Shown: piece by piece, positions 1 through 8,847 of the stretch
Numbering within the stretch: the stretch's first letter is position 1
Layout of the letters: every line of letters starts with the position of its first letter
Assembly (NCBI GenBank): GCA_022722495.1
Contig: JAIJLI010000001.1
Span: 13,466-77,465 of the forward strand
DNA length: 64,000 nt
DNA from: Dialister sp.
GTDB lineage: Bacteria > Bacillota > Negativicutes > Veillonellales > Dialisteraceae
Direction of reading: 5' to 3'
Position numbers and translations under genes: made by a program
The notes under the pieces: model-generated
Seen by the model: the letters and a program-made list of their open reading frames with translations, nothing else
Databases searched by the model: none
What the model was told of the DNA's origin: nothing

Positions 1-951
1 CATAGAAAACGTTACTCCCGTCTCATTAGCCGTTGAACCTCTCTTGCGCATATATGGCTTATACACAATCTTGCCACCTGAGTTCTGAATGAAGTTCTCG
101 GCTACAGGGTTGTCGTTGCCGTCCGTAGGGTTCGGATAGAGAATATACTCGTCCGACACGTCATTGATTGTCTGTGTGTCGGAAGCGTAAAATTCGTTAC
201 TCTTGTATGCCTCGCACTTAACGATGATGGAAGAATCCACGTCCGTCTCATTAACAGTGAATGTTGCAGAAGTACTATTCTGTTTGAGTGCCCATCCGCC
301 GCTAGCATCTGGCAGATACCACTTGAACGTGTAACCATCAGACGTAACCATATTTCCGTCCGTAACCTGCGCCTTGACAGTACAAGTTCCGCCCTTCTCC
401 GTGATGGTGAAGAGATTCTGCGATGATGTTGCTATGATGTTTACTCGCTTGGAATCGGTCACACCTTCGGCAATATAAACAGGGTACATCGCTTGGAGTG
501 TTACGCTCGTGTTAGACATAGAAACGCTGACCTTACAGATGATGTTGAACGAATCTCCATCATTAATATTGATAAGGTTCTTATTCACTGTAAGTGTTGG
601 GTTTCCGTTTGCATCAGAGCCTTCCGTAAAATGACCTGATGTGCCACCAAACGTGTTTGTGGATACGTGAGAAGCGTTGAAAGTCAGTGTTACACCTGCC
701 ACAATCCAAGTCGGAGTACCTTTAGAAAGGTTGAACGAATTGCCAGCACCCTGCTCTGCCGAATACGCCTGCATTGCCAACTTCGGATTGGTCGCACCGC
801 TCGCCTCGAAGTTAGGAACAACGTTGGAAGGGGATGCAGGGTCACCGTCATAGTTCTGATAAATATCTCCTGTGGTACATTGCAGGACAGAATGTAGCGT
901 AGTACCATTGCTTGTGACAACAATCTGTCCTGTTACCGTAGCTTTACTCAT
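1..951 (-). CDS. Phage tail protein with Ig-like fold, 3' end outside window
   Basis: An uninterrupted reading frame of 317 codons runs from the ATG at 951-949 to the window edge, so the C-terminus is missing. The start overlaps the stop of the upstream gene (ATGAGTAA), which indicates translational coupling. The sequence is rich in Thr, Ser, Asn and Val. Residues about 205-270 (FKWYLPD, then VKCEAYKSNEF) look like an Ig-type beta-sandwich with paired W and C positions, as in tail and baseplate decoration proteins. It is the last visible gene of the leftward tail block. A role in the tail tip or host binding is inferred from position and fold only. Confidence 0.7.
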   Translation of the reverse strand, partial: MSKATVTGQIVVTSNGTTLHSVLQCTTGDIYQNYDGDPASPSNVVPNFEASGATNPKLAMQAYSAEQGAGNSFNLSKGTPTWIVAGVTLTFNASHVSTNTFGGTSGHFTEGSDANGNPTLTVNKNLININDGDSFNIICKVSVSMSNTSVTLQAMYPVYIAEGVTDSKRVNIIATSSQNLFTITEKGGTCTVKAQVTDGNMVTSDGYTFKWYLPDASGGWALKQNSTSATFTVNETDVDSSIIVKCEAYKSNEFYASDTQTINDVSDEYILYPNPTDGNDNPVAENFIQNSGGKIVYKPYMRKRGSTANETGVTFSM

Positions 952-1303
952 CGTTTACCTCACTTTCTTTTTTAGTGTCCGTATTATTCTCGGAAGGTGG
1001 ATTGATGTCACCCCCAGAACCGATATAGTCATTATCTCTAGTATCACCCTCGCCACCAAACTCAATAGGAGTGTAGCAGTAGGCAGAAGTATCAGTTGTT
1101 CCGTTGATTTCCGCAAGGGCATCGCTCTCCGCTACAAGCGAGCCACCGACATTGGCTGCTCTTTCGTTGAGATTCACACCATCAACACCATTCAGCTCAC
1201 TCTGATAAAGCAAGCAATTTCCGTCACTTGTCATCGTAAGCGGAACTCCGCTTCTGATGATTTTCTCAGCAACCTGCTTCGTAACCTTTACGTAGTATTT
1301 CAT
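944..1303 (-). CDS. Small phage tail-region protein, unknown
   Basis: This is a 119-residue protein beginning MKYYVKVTKQVAEK. The first 50 residues are compact and mixed alpha/beta. The C-terminal third is acidic, with many Asp, Glu, Gly and Asn, and probably disordered. It lies between two tail proteins and its stop overlaps the next start by 8 bases. The leader contains GTTGAACTT, which also occurs before the gene starting at 2579. Short proteins at this position are often tail chaperones or fibre connectors, but no family is recognised. Confidence 0.65.
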   Translation of the reverse strand: MKYYVKVTKQVAEKIIRSGVPLTMTSDGNCLLYQSELNGVDGVNLNERAANVGGSLVAESDALAEINGTTDTSAYCYTPIEFGGEGDTRDNDYIGSGGDINPPSENNTDTKKESEVNDE

Positions 1304-1334
1304 AATCGTATATTTTATATAAGTTCAACAATAA

Positions 1335-2579
1335 TTAGATACCCTCATCAATCTCCCTTGATATGATATAGTTTCCGTTCTCATCCACAAGGGCATTTCC
1401 GTTCTCGTCCACAATCAGCTCGTAAGCACCTCTGTCTTCAATAGACAGACGAATGCTTTTCTTGGCTTCGAAAGGACACAGGAACGTCTCGCCATATCCT
1501 AGCGTTTCTGCACTCTGTGTCATTGTAGTAACGCCATTGTTCGTGATCTTGCCGTATGTTATCTTCTGCCACTTAGCTCTCAGTACTTTTTTCCACACGG
1601 ATGGCTCGATGACTCCGTTGCTGTCACTAACCACGGCTTGGCAGACAACAGATGTCGCATCTTCATTGAGTCCGAAGCCGTCACCGATGAACTGAGCCGT
1701 GAGCGGCGGAATGGTTCTGTTGATGTACGTAACCTTTCGGGCATCGGCATCACGGGGAGACGAAGGAATACTGCCGCTATAGATATAGCACGCTCTCAAC
1801 TCATATCCGATGCCTTCGCCTATCATATCGCAGTCGATGGTAATAGAAGAAATCTGTCCGTTCGCGCCCTTTGTCATTGCGGTAATCTCGTAATTCTCGG
1901 CATCATCAACGGAAGAAATGAGCTGTTTCGTTCCGTTGTCAAGAATGCGATACCACCATATCCTCGTCTTGCCGTCTGCCGTTTTATCCTTAGCTCCAAC
2001 CATAATCCTTGCAGTAAGGGTCTTAGATGCAGCGTGCTTGATAGGATTCCACAGCACAGTAGGTGGACTATCCAGCATAATCTCCGCTCTTGCGTTAGTG
2101 CAGTCTTCAAGATAGAGAGCCTTGTTAGCCACGAATGTGTACTTATATCCGCAAACTGGGTCTGTCCAACTCGCTTCAAATCGCATTGTCCGAGCCTTAC
2201 CCAATACAGAGTTCTGCTTAATGTAGAGAGTTCCCGTATCCGTTCCTTCCCTCACGGCTTCATATCCTGCCTTCACACTTGCATTCTCACTCGTGGCTAC
2301 AACCACGATGCCGCTAGATGTTACCTCAGACCACTTGAATGAATCAAGACGGCTGTTGCAGGTCGTCGTCTCTCCTGGGTTATCGGGGTCGATGAGATAG
2401 CAGGCTGGAAACATCGTACAAGGGCGAATAGAGAAGTCTGGAGAGAATGAGCCTTCGATACCATCATACTGCTGTCTGTTGATGATATTTCCAACTATTT
2501 CTATGCTGACGGACTGAGAGTAAGCCGTAGGCTGTATCTCCATCATCTTGTCAACACTAACCGCTAATTCTTTAGCCAT
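1335..2579 (-). CDS. Phage tail/baseplate protein with Ig-like repeats
   Basis: A 414-residue protein starting MAKELAVSVDKMM. The middle (about 180-330) has beta-rich segments with aromatic and Cys residues (WWYRILDNG, YELRACYIYSG) resembling Ig-like modules. The C-terminus carries a short tandem repeat, ELIVDENGNALVDENGNYI. It follows the very large tail protein in the same operon with about 30 bases between them. A structural role in the tail tip or baseplate is inferred from context; no enzymatic motif is seen. Confidence 0.65.
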   Translation of the reverse strand: MAKELAVSVDKMMEIQPTAYSQSVSIEIVGNIINRQQYDGIEGSFSPDFSIRPCTMFPACYLIDPDNPGETTTCNSRLDSFKWSEVTSSGIVVVATSENASVKAGYEAVREGTDTGTLYIKQNSVLGKARTMRFEASWTDPVCGYKYTFVANKALYLEDCTNARAEIMLDSPPTVLWNPIKHAASKTLTARIMVGAKDKTADGKTRIWWYRILDNGTKQLISSVDDAENYEITAMTKGANGQISSITIDCDMIGEGIGYELRACYIYSGSIPSSPRDADARKVTYINRTIPPLTAQFIGDGFGLNEDATSVVCQAVVSDSNGVIEPSVWKKVLRAKWQKITYGKITNNGVTTMTQSAETLGYGETFLCPFEAKKSIRLSIEDRGAYELIVDENGNALVDENGNYIISREIDEGI

Positions 2580-2608
2580 TTCTATTTATTTTAAAAGTTC
2601 AACATTAA

Positions 2609-5600
2609 TCAGAAACTAACACTCACATCCTCGGAATACATCGTCTCACCATCCTTGATTTGCGCTTCACATTGAAATGTTACGCTACCTATCTTGAATG
2701 CTGCACCGCCCAAATCTTCATAGGTCAAATCAGCCGACAATCCGCTGTTGGCGTGAGAGAGTGCCCATTTGTTGTCTGCCGCTGGGTTTCCGCTATCTCT
2801 AGTCCACACAATATTAACCATGGAGTCGGTCACGTCTTGATTGTAGAGTCTTCCAACCACTGATAGAGTAGTGAAAACCTTCCAAGAGCCATCAGCATTC
2901 GTTGCCATAAGGTCGTTCAGGCGAAAGTTCCACAGCTTCGATGATAGCATTTCGAGCGTGAAGTAAGGATTGCCTTCAACGAATGCCCAAGCGGTAGATG
3001 AGTATGTCGGCGGCTTTATTGTCTTGTCTTCGAGGCATTGCCACTTACAGCCGAGATAATAGACCGTATCAATCGTTCGGTCGCCATTGCGGTAAGGGTT
3101 ATCGCCTTGCGCCACCGCCAAGCTCCAAACTCCTCTGTCTCTTGTCGTGTAGATTGGGTTGCCCTGATAGTCTATCTGTTGGAATGATGCTGCCATCATC
3201 CACTTAGCATAGAAAGCTCCATCACGCTTGTTGGCGGTAGGGAAGTCTTGGAAGAGGAACGATAACGCATCTGGCAGCTTACCCATCGCAAGAGAGTAGT
3301 TCGTCTTGTCGATGATAGGTTTTGTAACGTGGTCGAGCCATACAAGCAATCCTTCTGATGAGGATATATACCAGCAGCTCTGTCTGTCTTCGTCCACCGC
3401 ATTTCCCCAGCGTATCAGCCTTGCAAGCTCACAAGGTGGATAGTTCTTCTTGCTAGGACATTCATCATCGGGATAGCATACAACTGTGATGGTGTTCGTT
3501 ACCGTGTTGACCGAGAGCACTCGCAGCCACATATCATAATACTTGCCATTTTCTGCCAAGGTATTTATGGAAGCCAAGACAACATCGTTCTCCTTGAATG
3601 CCGTGAAGTCATTATCCCATCGCTTCTGAAGCTTCAAATCATAAGTCACGTTACCGTCTTCCGTTGTCGCAGGAATCTCCACTACCGACTCAACCAGACC
3701 ACTTTCCGTAAAGACAAAGTTGCTTTCCATTGCCGTCTGCCTGTTGGTAATAAGCTCCTTTGCGATGATAGAGCTTCGGGATGTGATGCTCTCAAACTCC
3801 GCATTGCCCAATCCGTCAATTCTGCCGCCAGTACCGAGGAGCATTCCCTGAATAAACTCCCCGAAGGTTGCACCTTTCTTGAACTGAGATAAGTATTCTG
3901 CTGTCAATCCTTGCAAGAACTTCTGTATCTTCTCCCAAGTTACTGTGCCCTTTGCGGTGTCATCGTTTAATTTAGAGAGATACATCTTATCGGTTATACT
4001 AGCATTAAAGCTATTGGTATTACTACCACCAACCATACTAGATAGAGATTTAACCGCTTCTCCTTTTACTGCATCAATAATCTGCTTTGTATCACTCTTT
4101 GTAACTTCCAACGAATTTACAAGCTCAATTTCAACTTCTGCCAGCTCATCGTTATCAACCTTTACTGAATAGTTGCTGACGAAAACTTTGTGACTAATAA
4201 GATTTCCATCGTTATCATAATCACCTTGTATCTGAATTGACAGTTTTGCATTCTCGTTTAACTTGCTTGCAAAGTCAGGATTCTCTTGCAAGAATATGCG
4301 AGAAAACTTAACAGAGTAGTTAAATTGGTCTGTATTGTTTTCGCTCATGTGCTTGACAAGAGCATCATCTAGTCTTTTTTCTGCTGCCGTTACAAGAACC
4401 TTTGGTGGTTTGATGCCTGTGATGACAAACAAATCTCCCTTTTGCGGTTTAAAGCCAGCACTCGCGTTTGGCATTACGATACCTAGTGTTGATGTGTCCT
4501 TCTGAACGCAAATCCAAAGTTCTTCTTTCGTTGAATCTTGGTTTGATTTGTTATCCTCAACGTATGTGTCGTTAAGTATATAATCACCTTTGCTATTCAT
4601 TTTTCCACTATCTGACTTCAAATTTCCATTTCCGTCAGTAAGTACATTGTTATAGCACTTATTATTTGCACTATCCCAATAACACCCGATAACAAATGAG
4701 CAAGCAGGACATCCATTACTCTTAATGAGATTTATCTTTGCTGATTCACTAGCCAAAGCATGAGCAAATAAGTCAAATCCAAAATCACCATTAAACTTAT
4801 GCAACTTTATATAGAAATAGTTATGAATATGTTTTCCATCACTATCCTTTACATCGCTATCTTCTTTATCAAAAGCAACATCTGCAATCTCTCCGAATAA
4901 CTGTCCTTCCGCATTTACAATTCCCTTGATAGTTGGTTTTATACCATCAAAAGTAACAGTTCCTTGATGAGGATTTCCTTTCTTATACAAGTTTACAAAC
5001 TCGTAATATCCATTACCGCTTGGCAACTTGTGGGTGTTATTCAAAGCGTAATAGAAACGCTCTGCACCTTTCGTGTTGCGATATATAGAAGGCATAAGTA
5101 CCGATGATGGTGCAATCCATACTCTATCAGTAACTATTGCCTTTACTGCATTATCCTCAGTTCCAGTATAAACCTTATTGAATCCGTATCTGTCACCATC
5201 TTTTACAAATTGATAGTCATATTCAATGCAATTTGCCTCGCCGATTTCACTTACATTAATACCAGCATCACCATAAGGAATGTACTTGTCTCCATTCTTC
5301 CATTCGTATTCCGATTTTGACTCGTATAAGAACTCAATACTTCCGCTAAAAGCTGCATTCCAACTATCCGCGCCATAAAAGTCATTAATGCCAGCACTAT
5401 TTTTGTACACCTTGCATTTGTAAGAAAACTCAGATTCTATAGATAATGTGAAATCTCCATCCTCTTCAAATGTGTATGTAGCAACACTTCCAAAACTCGT
5501 CTTATTAGAGATAGTCTTGTACAACTCTTTTCCTTTGAATATATATATGCTCTTGACGGCATTACCAACGTTTGTTATATAGTCTTTTCTCGAAACAGAA

Positions 5601-6715
5601 CTATTTAATTCGGAGATAAAATTCAAGTTTGTCAAATCTACCGACTGCCCCTTAATCGCGCTGATTGGAATACTAAACGAAAATCGACAAGTAACCGTTG
5701 GGTTAGACTGATTATCAGCTTGTGTTAAGTTAGATGGAGTGGTAAATCTATCGAATGTATGTGAGCTTACATCTACACTTCCATTGTAACTTTTTCCTTC
5801 CTTGCTTTTATAAAGGATAAGAGTATCATTATATCTTGAATCTTTAAGGAACTTTGATAATTCTACACTAACTTTATCCTTGCTGATATTCTCTGTATTG
5901 AACACTGCCTCGCCAAACTCGTCATCATTAGGATAATAATATGGCAGGTTATCAGATGAACCGTAACCTGTTATCATATCAACTATCTTATAGTTCGCAT
6001 TCTCCTTAGATACAGATATAAGGGCATCACTACTACCATATTTAATAGGTGTATCGGTTAAGTCGTGCTGTACCTTTCCGACATGACAAACGTTGCCAAC
6101 CCAATAATAATCAAGCTCAAAAGTTGTGTTGATAAGTTGTAAAACATCAGTCAAATATTGGTCTTCAAATGATACTTCCTTAACTTCATCTGTTCCATAT
6201 CCTTCGTCAACAACAACGTAATATCCCTTGTATTCTTCTGTAGGACGATACAATCCACAATATGCCATTGAACTATTGATGCGAGCAACAAACTCATGGA
6301 TAGTTCCACCAAACGTGAACTTTGTCTGATTTGAGCGGTATCTGTCTTTGTTCTGTGTATCAACATCATCAACGACAACATCAAAGAACAGAGTGTTATC
6401 AAGCAATTCTCTTCTAGATGTGAAAGTGATTTCACACTTCCACATTCTAGACGAATTATCCTTTGTAGAGTTTGGCGTATAGGACGCAAAGAATCTATCG
6501 CCATTGTACTCCACGAACTCTTCCTTCTTCCATTGCAAAGGCTCAGAAGAATATATTGTAGCAGTAAGGGTAGGAGCACCACCCATACGCTTTGCATCGT
6601 AGGTATATGATGATACAATAGCAGGGTTAGCTTCCGATGGGAACAAACCGATAATTTCATTACCAGTGTTCTCATCGTAAGCCAACTTTTGTATGTATAA
6701 TGATTTTGCCTTCAT
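2609..6715 (-). CDS. Large phage tail-tip / tail-hub protein
   Basis: This 1368-residue protein is the largest of the leftward block. The first 230 residues (tail-hub-like, with the segments FVEYNGDRFFASYTPNST and FEDQYLTDVLQLINTTF) resemble the N-terminal hub domains of distal-tail or Tal-type proteins. The centre is beta-rich. Residues 860-960 hold a helical stretch (LRNSLEV-type connector, then GAVKSLSSMVGG and KIQKFLQGLTAEYLSQFKKG). The C-terminal 250 residues contain Trp-rich repeats (WSLAVAQGDNPYRNGD, YLGCKWQCLED), suggesting carbohydrate-contact or fibre-attachment modules. Only two bases separate its ATG from the portal stop. It probably forms the tail tip; endopeptidase activity cannot be judged from the sequence. 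Confidence 0.7.
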   Translation of the reverse strand: MKAKSLYIQKLAYDENTGNEIIGLFPSEANPAIVSSYTYDAKRMGGAPTLTATIYSSEPLQWKKEEFVEYNGDRFFASYTPNSTKDNSSRMWKCEITFTSRRELLDNTLFFDVVVDDVDTQNKDRYRSNQTKFTFGGTIHEFVARINSSMAYCGLYRPTEEYKGYYVVVDEGYGTDEVKEVSFEDQYLTDVLQLINTTFELDYYWVGNVCHVGKVQHDLTDTPIKYGSSDALISVSKENANYKIVDMITGYGSSDNLPYYYPNDDEFGEAVFNTENISKDKVSVELSKFLKDSRYNDTLILYKSKEGKSYNGSVDVSSHTFDRFTTPSNLTQADNQSNPTVTCRFSFSIPISAIKGQSVDLTNLNFISELNSSVSRKDYITNVGNAVKSIYIFKGKELYKTISNKTSFGSVATYTFEEDGDFTLSIESEFSYKCKVYKNSAGINDFYGADSWNAAFSGSIEFLYESKSEYEWKNGDKYIPYGDAGINVSEIGEANCIEYDYQFVKDGDRYGFNKVYTGTEDNAVKAIVTDRVWIAPSSVLMPSIYRNTKGAERFYYALNNTHKLPSGNGYYEFVNLYKKGNPHQGTVTFDGIKPTIKGIVNAEGQLFGEIADVAFDKEDSDVKDSDGKHIHNYFYIKLHKFNGDFGFDLFAHALASESAKINLIKSNGCPACSFVIGCYWDSANNKCYNNVLTDGNGNLKSDSGKMNSKGDYILNDTYVEDNKSNQDSTKEELWICVQKDTSTLGIVMPNASAGFKPQKGDLFVITGIKPPKVLVTAAEKRLDDALVKHMSENNTDQFNYSVKFSRIFLQENPDFASKLNENAKLSIQIQGDYDNDGNLISHKVFVSNYSVKVDNDELAEVEIELVNSLEVTKSDTKQIIDAVKGEAVKSLSSMVGGSNTNSFNASITDKMYLSKLNDDTAKGTVTWEKIQKFLQGLTAEYLSQFKKGATFGEFIQGMLLGTGGRIDGLGNAEFESITSRSSIIAKELITNRQTAMESNFVFTESGLVESVVEIPATTEDGNVTYDLKLQKRWDNDFTAFKENDVVLASINTLAENGKYYDMWLRVLSVNTVTNTITVVCYPDDECPSKKNYPPCELARLIRWGNAVDEDRQSCWYISSSEGLLVWLDHVTKPIIDKTNYSLAMGKLPDALSFLFQDFPTANKRDGAFYAKWMMAASFQQIDYQGNPIYTTRDRGVWSLAVAQGDNPYRNGDRTIDTVYYLGCKWQCLEDKTIKPPTYSSTAWAFVEGNPYFTLEMLSSKLWNFRLNDLMATNADGSWKVFTTLSVVGRLYNQDVTDSMVNIVWTRDSGNPAADNKWALSHANSGLSADLTYEDLGGAAFKIGSVTFQCEAQIKDGETMYSEDVSVSF

Positions 6716-6717
6716 GT

Positions 6718-8253
6718 TTATTCTTTATTGTTGTCTGTATTCTTTGTCCTTGCGGTAATCTCAGCTTGTTTTTCGGCACGTTCATCTGCCTCTTCTTGCT
6801 GAGTCTGCAATCTTACTTCCTCGTCAGGTGCAGAAACAGTATTCTTTTCAACACCAGTCTTAGTAGAAATCAAACCTGCACCGCTCAATGTACAAAGCAT
6901 CTGATTCCATGCACTTTCATCGAATGGCTGCCAAGGCTTAAATGATGTACTGATTCTCATCTGCTTAAACTCAGTAATTGCAGTAGGATTCTCACCGCTT
7001 GCAACCAACTGCTTTGCCAGTCCTTCCTTGAATAGTCTTGAATGTTTGCTAACGAAATTCTGCCATTCAATAGCTGCATTACTAGCCTCCTCAATATCCA
7101 AAGAGCGCGTCATTTGAATTGCCAAACCGCTTATATCGCCACTAGACTTAATATCCTTCGGCAAGATAAATGTACATCCTGTAGCAATCTGCAATTGGTC
7201 GAGAATTGACTGCATGAACTCAATCATGTTTTGTGGAGAAGGTGGAGTTTTGAACTCTGCACTACCATTTCCCTCAATGCTTGTATCATTCAGAATTATA
7301 GAACCAGCAATCTTCTTTGCGGTTTCATTGAGCTTACCCTTGATGTAAAGGATTCCCCATCCATGTCGTTTCTGGATGACCGCAAACAGATTATATATAA
7401 TCTCGAATAGCTCGATAAGGTCTTGACCGTTATTCCAAGCAACATCACCACGTTTTGTAATAAGTGGACTTTCTGAGAATCCATGCACTTCCTTGCTTTC
7501 CAAACACCATCCTTTCAGTACTTCGTTTGTATCAACGTCTTGAACGAATACATCTGTGAAATGATAATGATATGTCTTATCGTATGCATCAATGTGTCTT
7601 ATATTGTCCTCAGTACGATAATACACGCAATCAAGAAGCGGTTCTCCGTTATCGTCTTTATGGGTGATAATCTGATAGCCATCTTCATACGAGAACAATC
7701 GGCATTTCACTTCGTTATCCTCATTCATGTAAACGAGTAATCCTACATCACCATAACTCTGCTGAATGCGTATAGCTTCCATTTCGATACCATCCTGATT
7801 CGTTTCATCCCAATGCCATTTGAAATCGGCAAAGTTCTTTTTGAGTTTATCAGTCGGATTGCTGTCATGCAGTATGTGATTGCGCTTGTTGCCACCCAAG
7901 CAGAGAGCCTTCTTGTCAACAATACGCCGTTGCATAGGAATACCAAACTTCTTAAACTCAATCTCACAATAACTGCCATCATCAAGTTTACAGCATATAG
8001 AAGGTAAATTCGTATCAAATAATACCCTATGAGAATAAGGGTCTAATTCCTTCGCAAAACGCTCTTGGCTAACAACTATCTTGCTGATATTCGGAAGCTG
8101 TGCCTCTTTACGGAAGTTTGTCTTAATATCTGAACCATCAGAAGAATCATTGATGGTAATAGAGCGCGAACCTCTCAAAAACGGCTTTTTCAGAAGCAGC
8201 TTTTGTGGGTTCTCCAAAAAATTATTAATTATATCTTGTCTCTTTCTACTCAT
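6718..8253 (-). CDS. Phage portal protein
   Basis: A 511-residue protein in the position and of the size expected for a portal, directly after the terminase genes. It has an N-terminal arm (MSRKRQDIINNFLENPQ). The body has the usual portal pattern of alternating beta strands and a long helix (NGQDLIELFEIIYNLFAVIQKRHGWGILYIKG). The C-terminal region (SGDISGLAIQMTRSLDIEEASNAA) resembles portal stem/crown helices, followed by an acidic, Gln/Glu-rich tail. The portal is the dodecameric ring at the capsid vertex through which DNA is packaged. The start overlaps the upstream gene by 8 bases. Confidence 0.8.
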   Translation of the reverse strand: MSRKRQDIINNFLENPQKLLLKKPFLRGSRSITINDSSDGSDIKTNFRKEAQLPNISKIVVSQERFAKELDPYSHRVLFDTNLPSICCKLDDGSYCEIEFKKFGIPMQRRIVDKKALCLGGNKRNHILHDSNPTDKLKKNFADFKWHWDETNQDGIEMEAIRIQQSYGDVGLLVYMNEDNEVKCRLFSYEDGYQIITHKDDNGEPLLDCVYYRTEDNIRHIDAYDKTYHYHFTDVFVQDVDTNEVLKGWCLESKEVHGFSESPLITKRGDVAWNNGQDLIELFEIIYNLFAVIQKRHGWGILYIKGKLNETAKKIAGSIILNDTSIEGNGSAEFKTPPSPQNMIEFMQSILDQLQIATGCTFILPKDIKSSGDISGLAIQMTRSLDIEEASNAAIEWQNFVSKHSRLFKEGLAKQLVASGENPTAITEFKQMRISTSFKPWQPFDESAWNQMLCTLSGAGLISTKTGVEKNTVSAPDEEVRLQTQQEEADERAEKQAEITARTKNTDNNKE

Positions 8254-8836
8254 CGTTATTGTCGTTTAATGATGGTTCAACATCGTTGTTATTTTGTGAA
8301 TCGTTATTCTCTTGTGGGTCAATCAAACCGAAGTGTCTGCAACAAGCCTTTCTTGAAGGCCAGTAGTTGCATTCTCTATTGGTAGTAGGGCAAACAATAT
8401 CATGCTTGCTTGGTACTACGATGATTCGTTTCTGCTTCTGTGACTCTTCCATTTCAAATTTGTCATTCAGCTTTACACGTATATCAGTCTGCATCTTCAA
8501 TGCATCTTTCGGTTCAAGATTTCCATCACTAAGAGCTTGGTCTATCTTGTCAAGCATTTTAAGAAGCTCGTTTTTGTTCTCTTCTTTGGTAATAGCGTTG
8601 TTATTAACATTGCCGATACCGAAAGGTTCTAGAACATCTAGCAGTTTCTTGAATCGTGGAGTTTCGTAGAATTTCGCTGCATCCTTTTCACTCTTACGAT
8701 AAGCAAGACGATACGCTAAAGTCTTATCTTCCAATGCGTCACATAGGATAGCAAACGCAATGTCTTTCTCATCGCATTTATCCCAGTCAATCCGCACGGA
8801 TTCAAGAATCATTTTTATATTTTCTTTTTTCAGCAT
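8246..8836 (-). CDS. Possible small terminase subunit or packaging-linker protein
   Basis: This 196-residue protein lies between terL and portal. The N-terminal half is helical and charged (SVRIDWDKCDEKDIAFAILCDALEDKTLAYRLAY). A helix pair at 85-130 (NKNELLKMLDKIDQALSDGNLEPKDALKMQTDIRVKLNDKF) could oligomerise. The C-terminal part contains a Cys/His cluster (CPTTNRECNYW, then ACCRHFG) that could bind zinc, followed by an Asn/Asp-rich tail. The position and helical N-terminus fit a small terminase, but the order after terL and the zinc-like motif are unusual, so the name is tentative. Confidence 0.5.
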   Translation of the reverse strand: MLKKENIKMILESVRIDWDKCDEKDIAFAILCDALEDKTLAYRLAYRKSEKDAAKFYETPRFKKLLDVLEPFGIGNVNNNAITKEENKNELLKMLDKIDQALSDGNLEPKDALKMQTDIRVKLNDKFEMEESQKQKRIIVVPSKHDIVCPTTNRECNYWPSRKACCRHFGLIDPQENNDSQNNNDVEPSLNDNNDE

Positions 8837-8847
8837 ACATTCTAAAA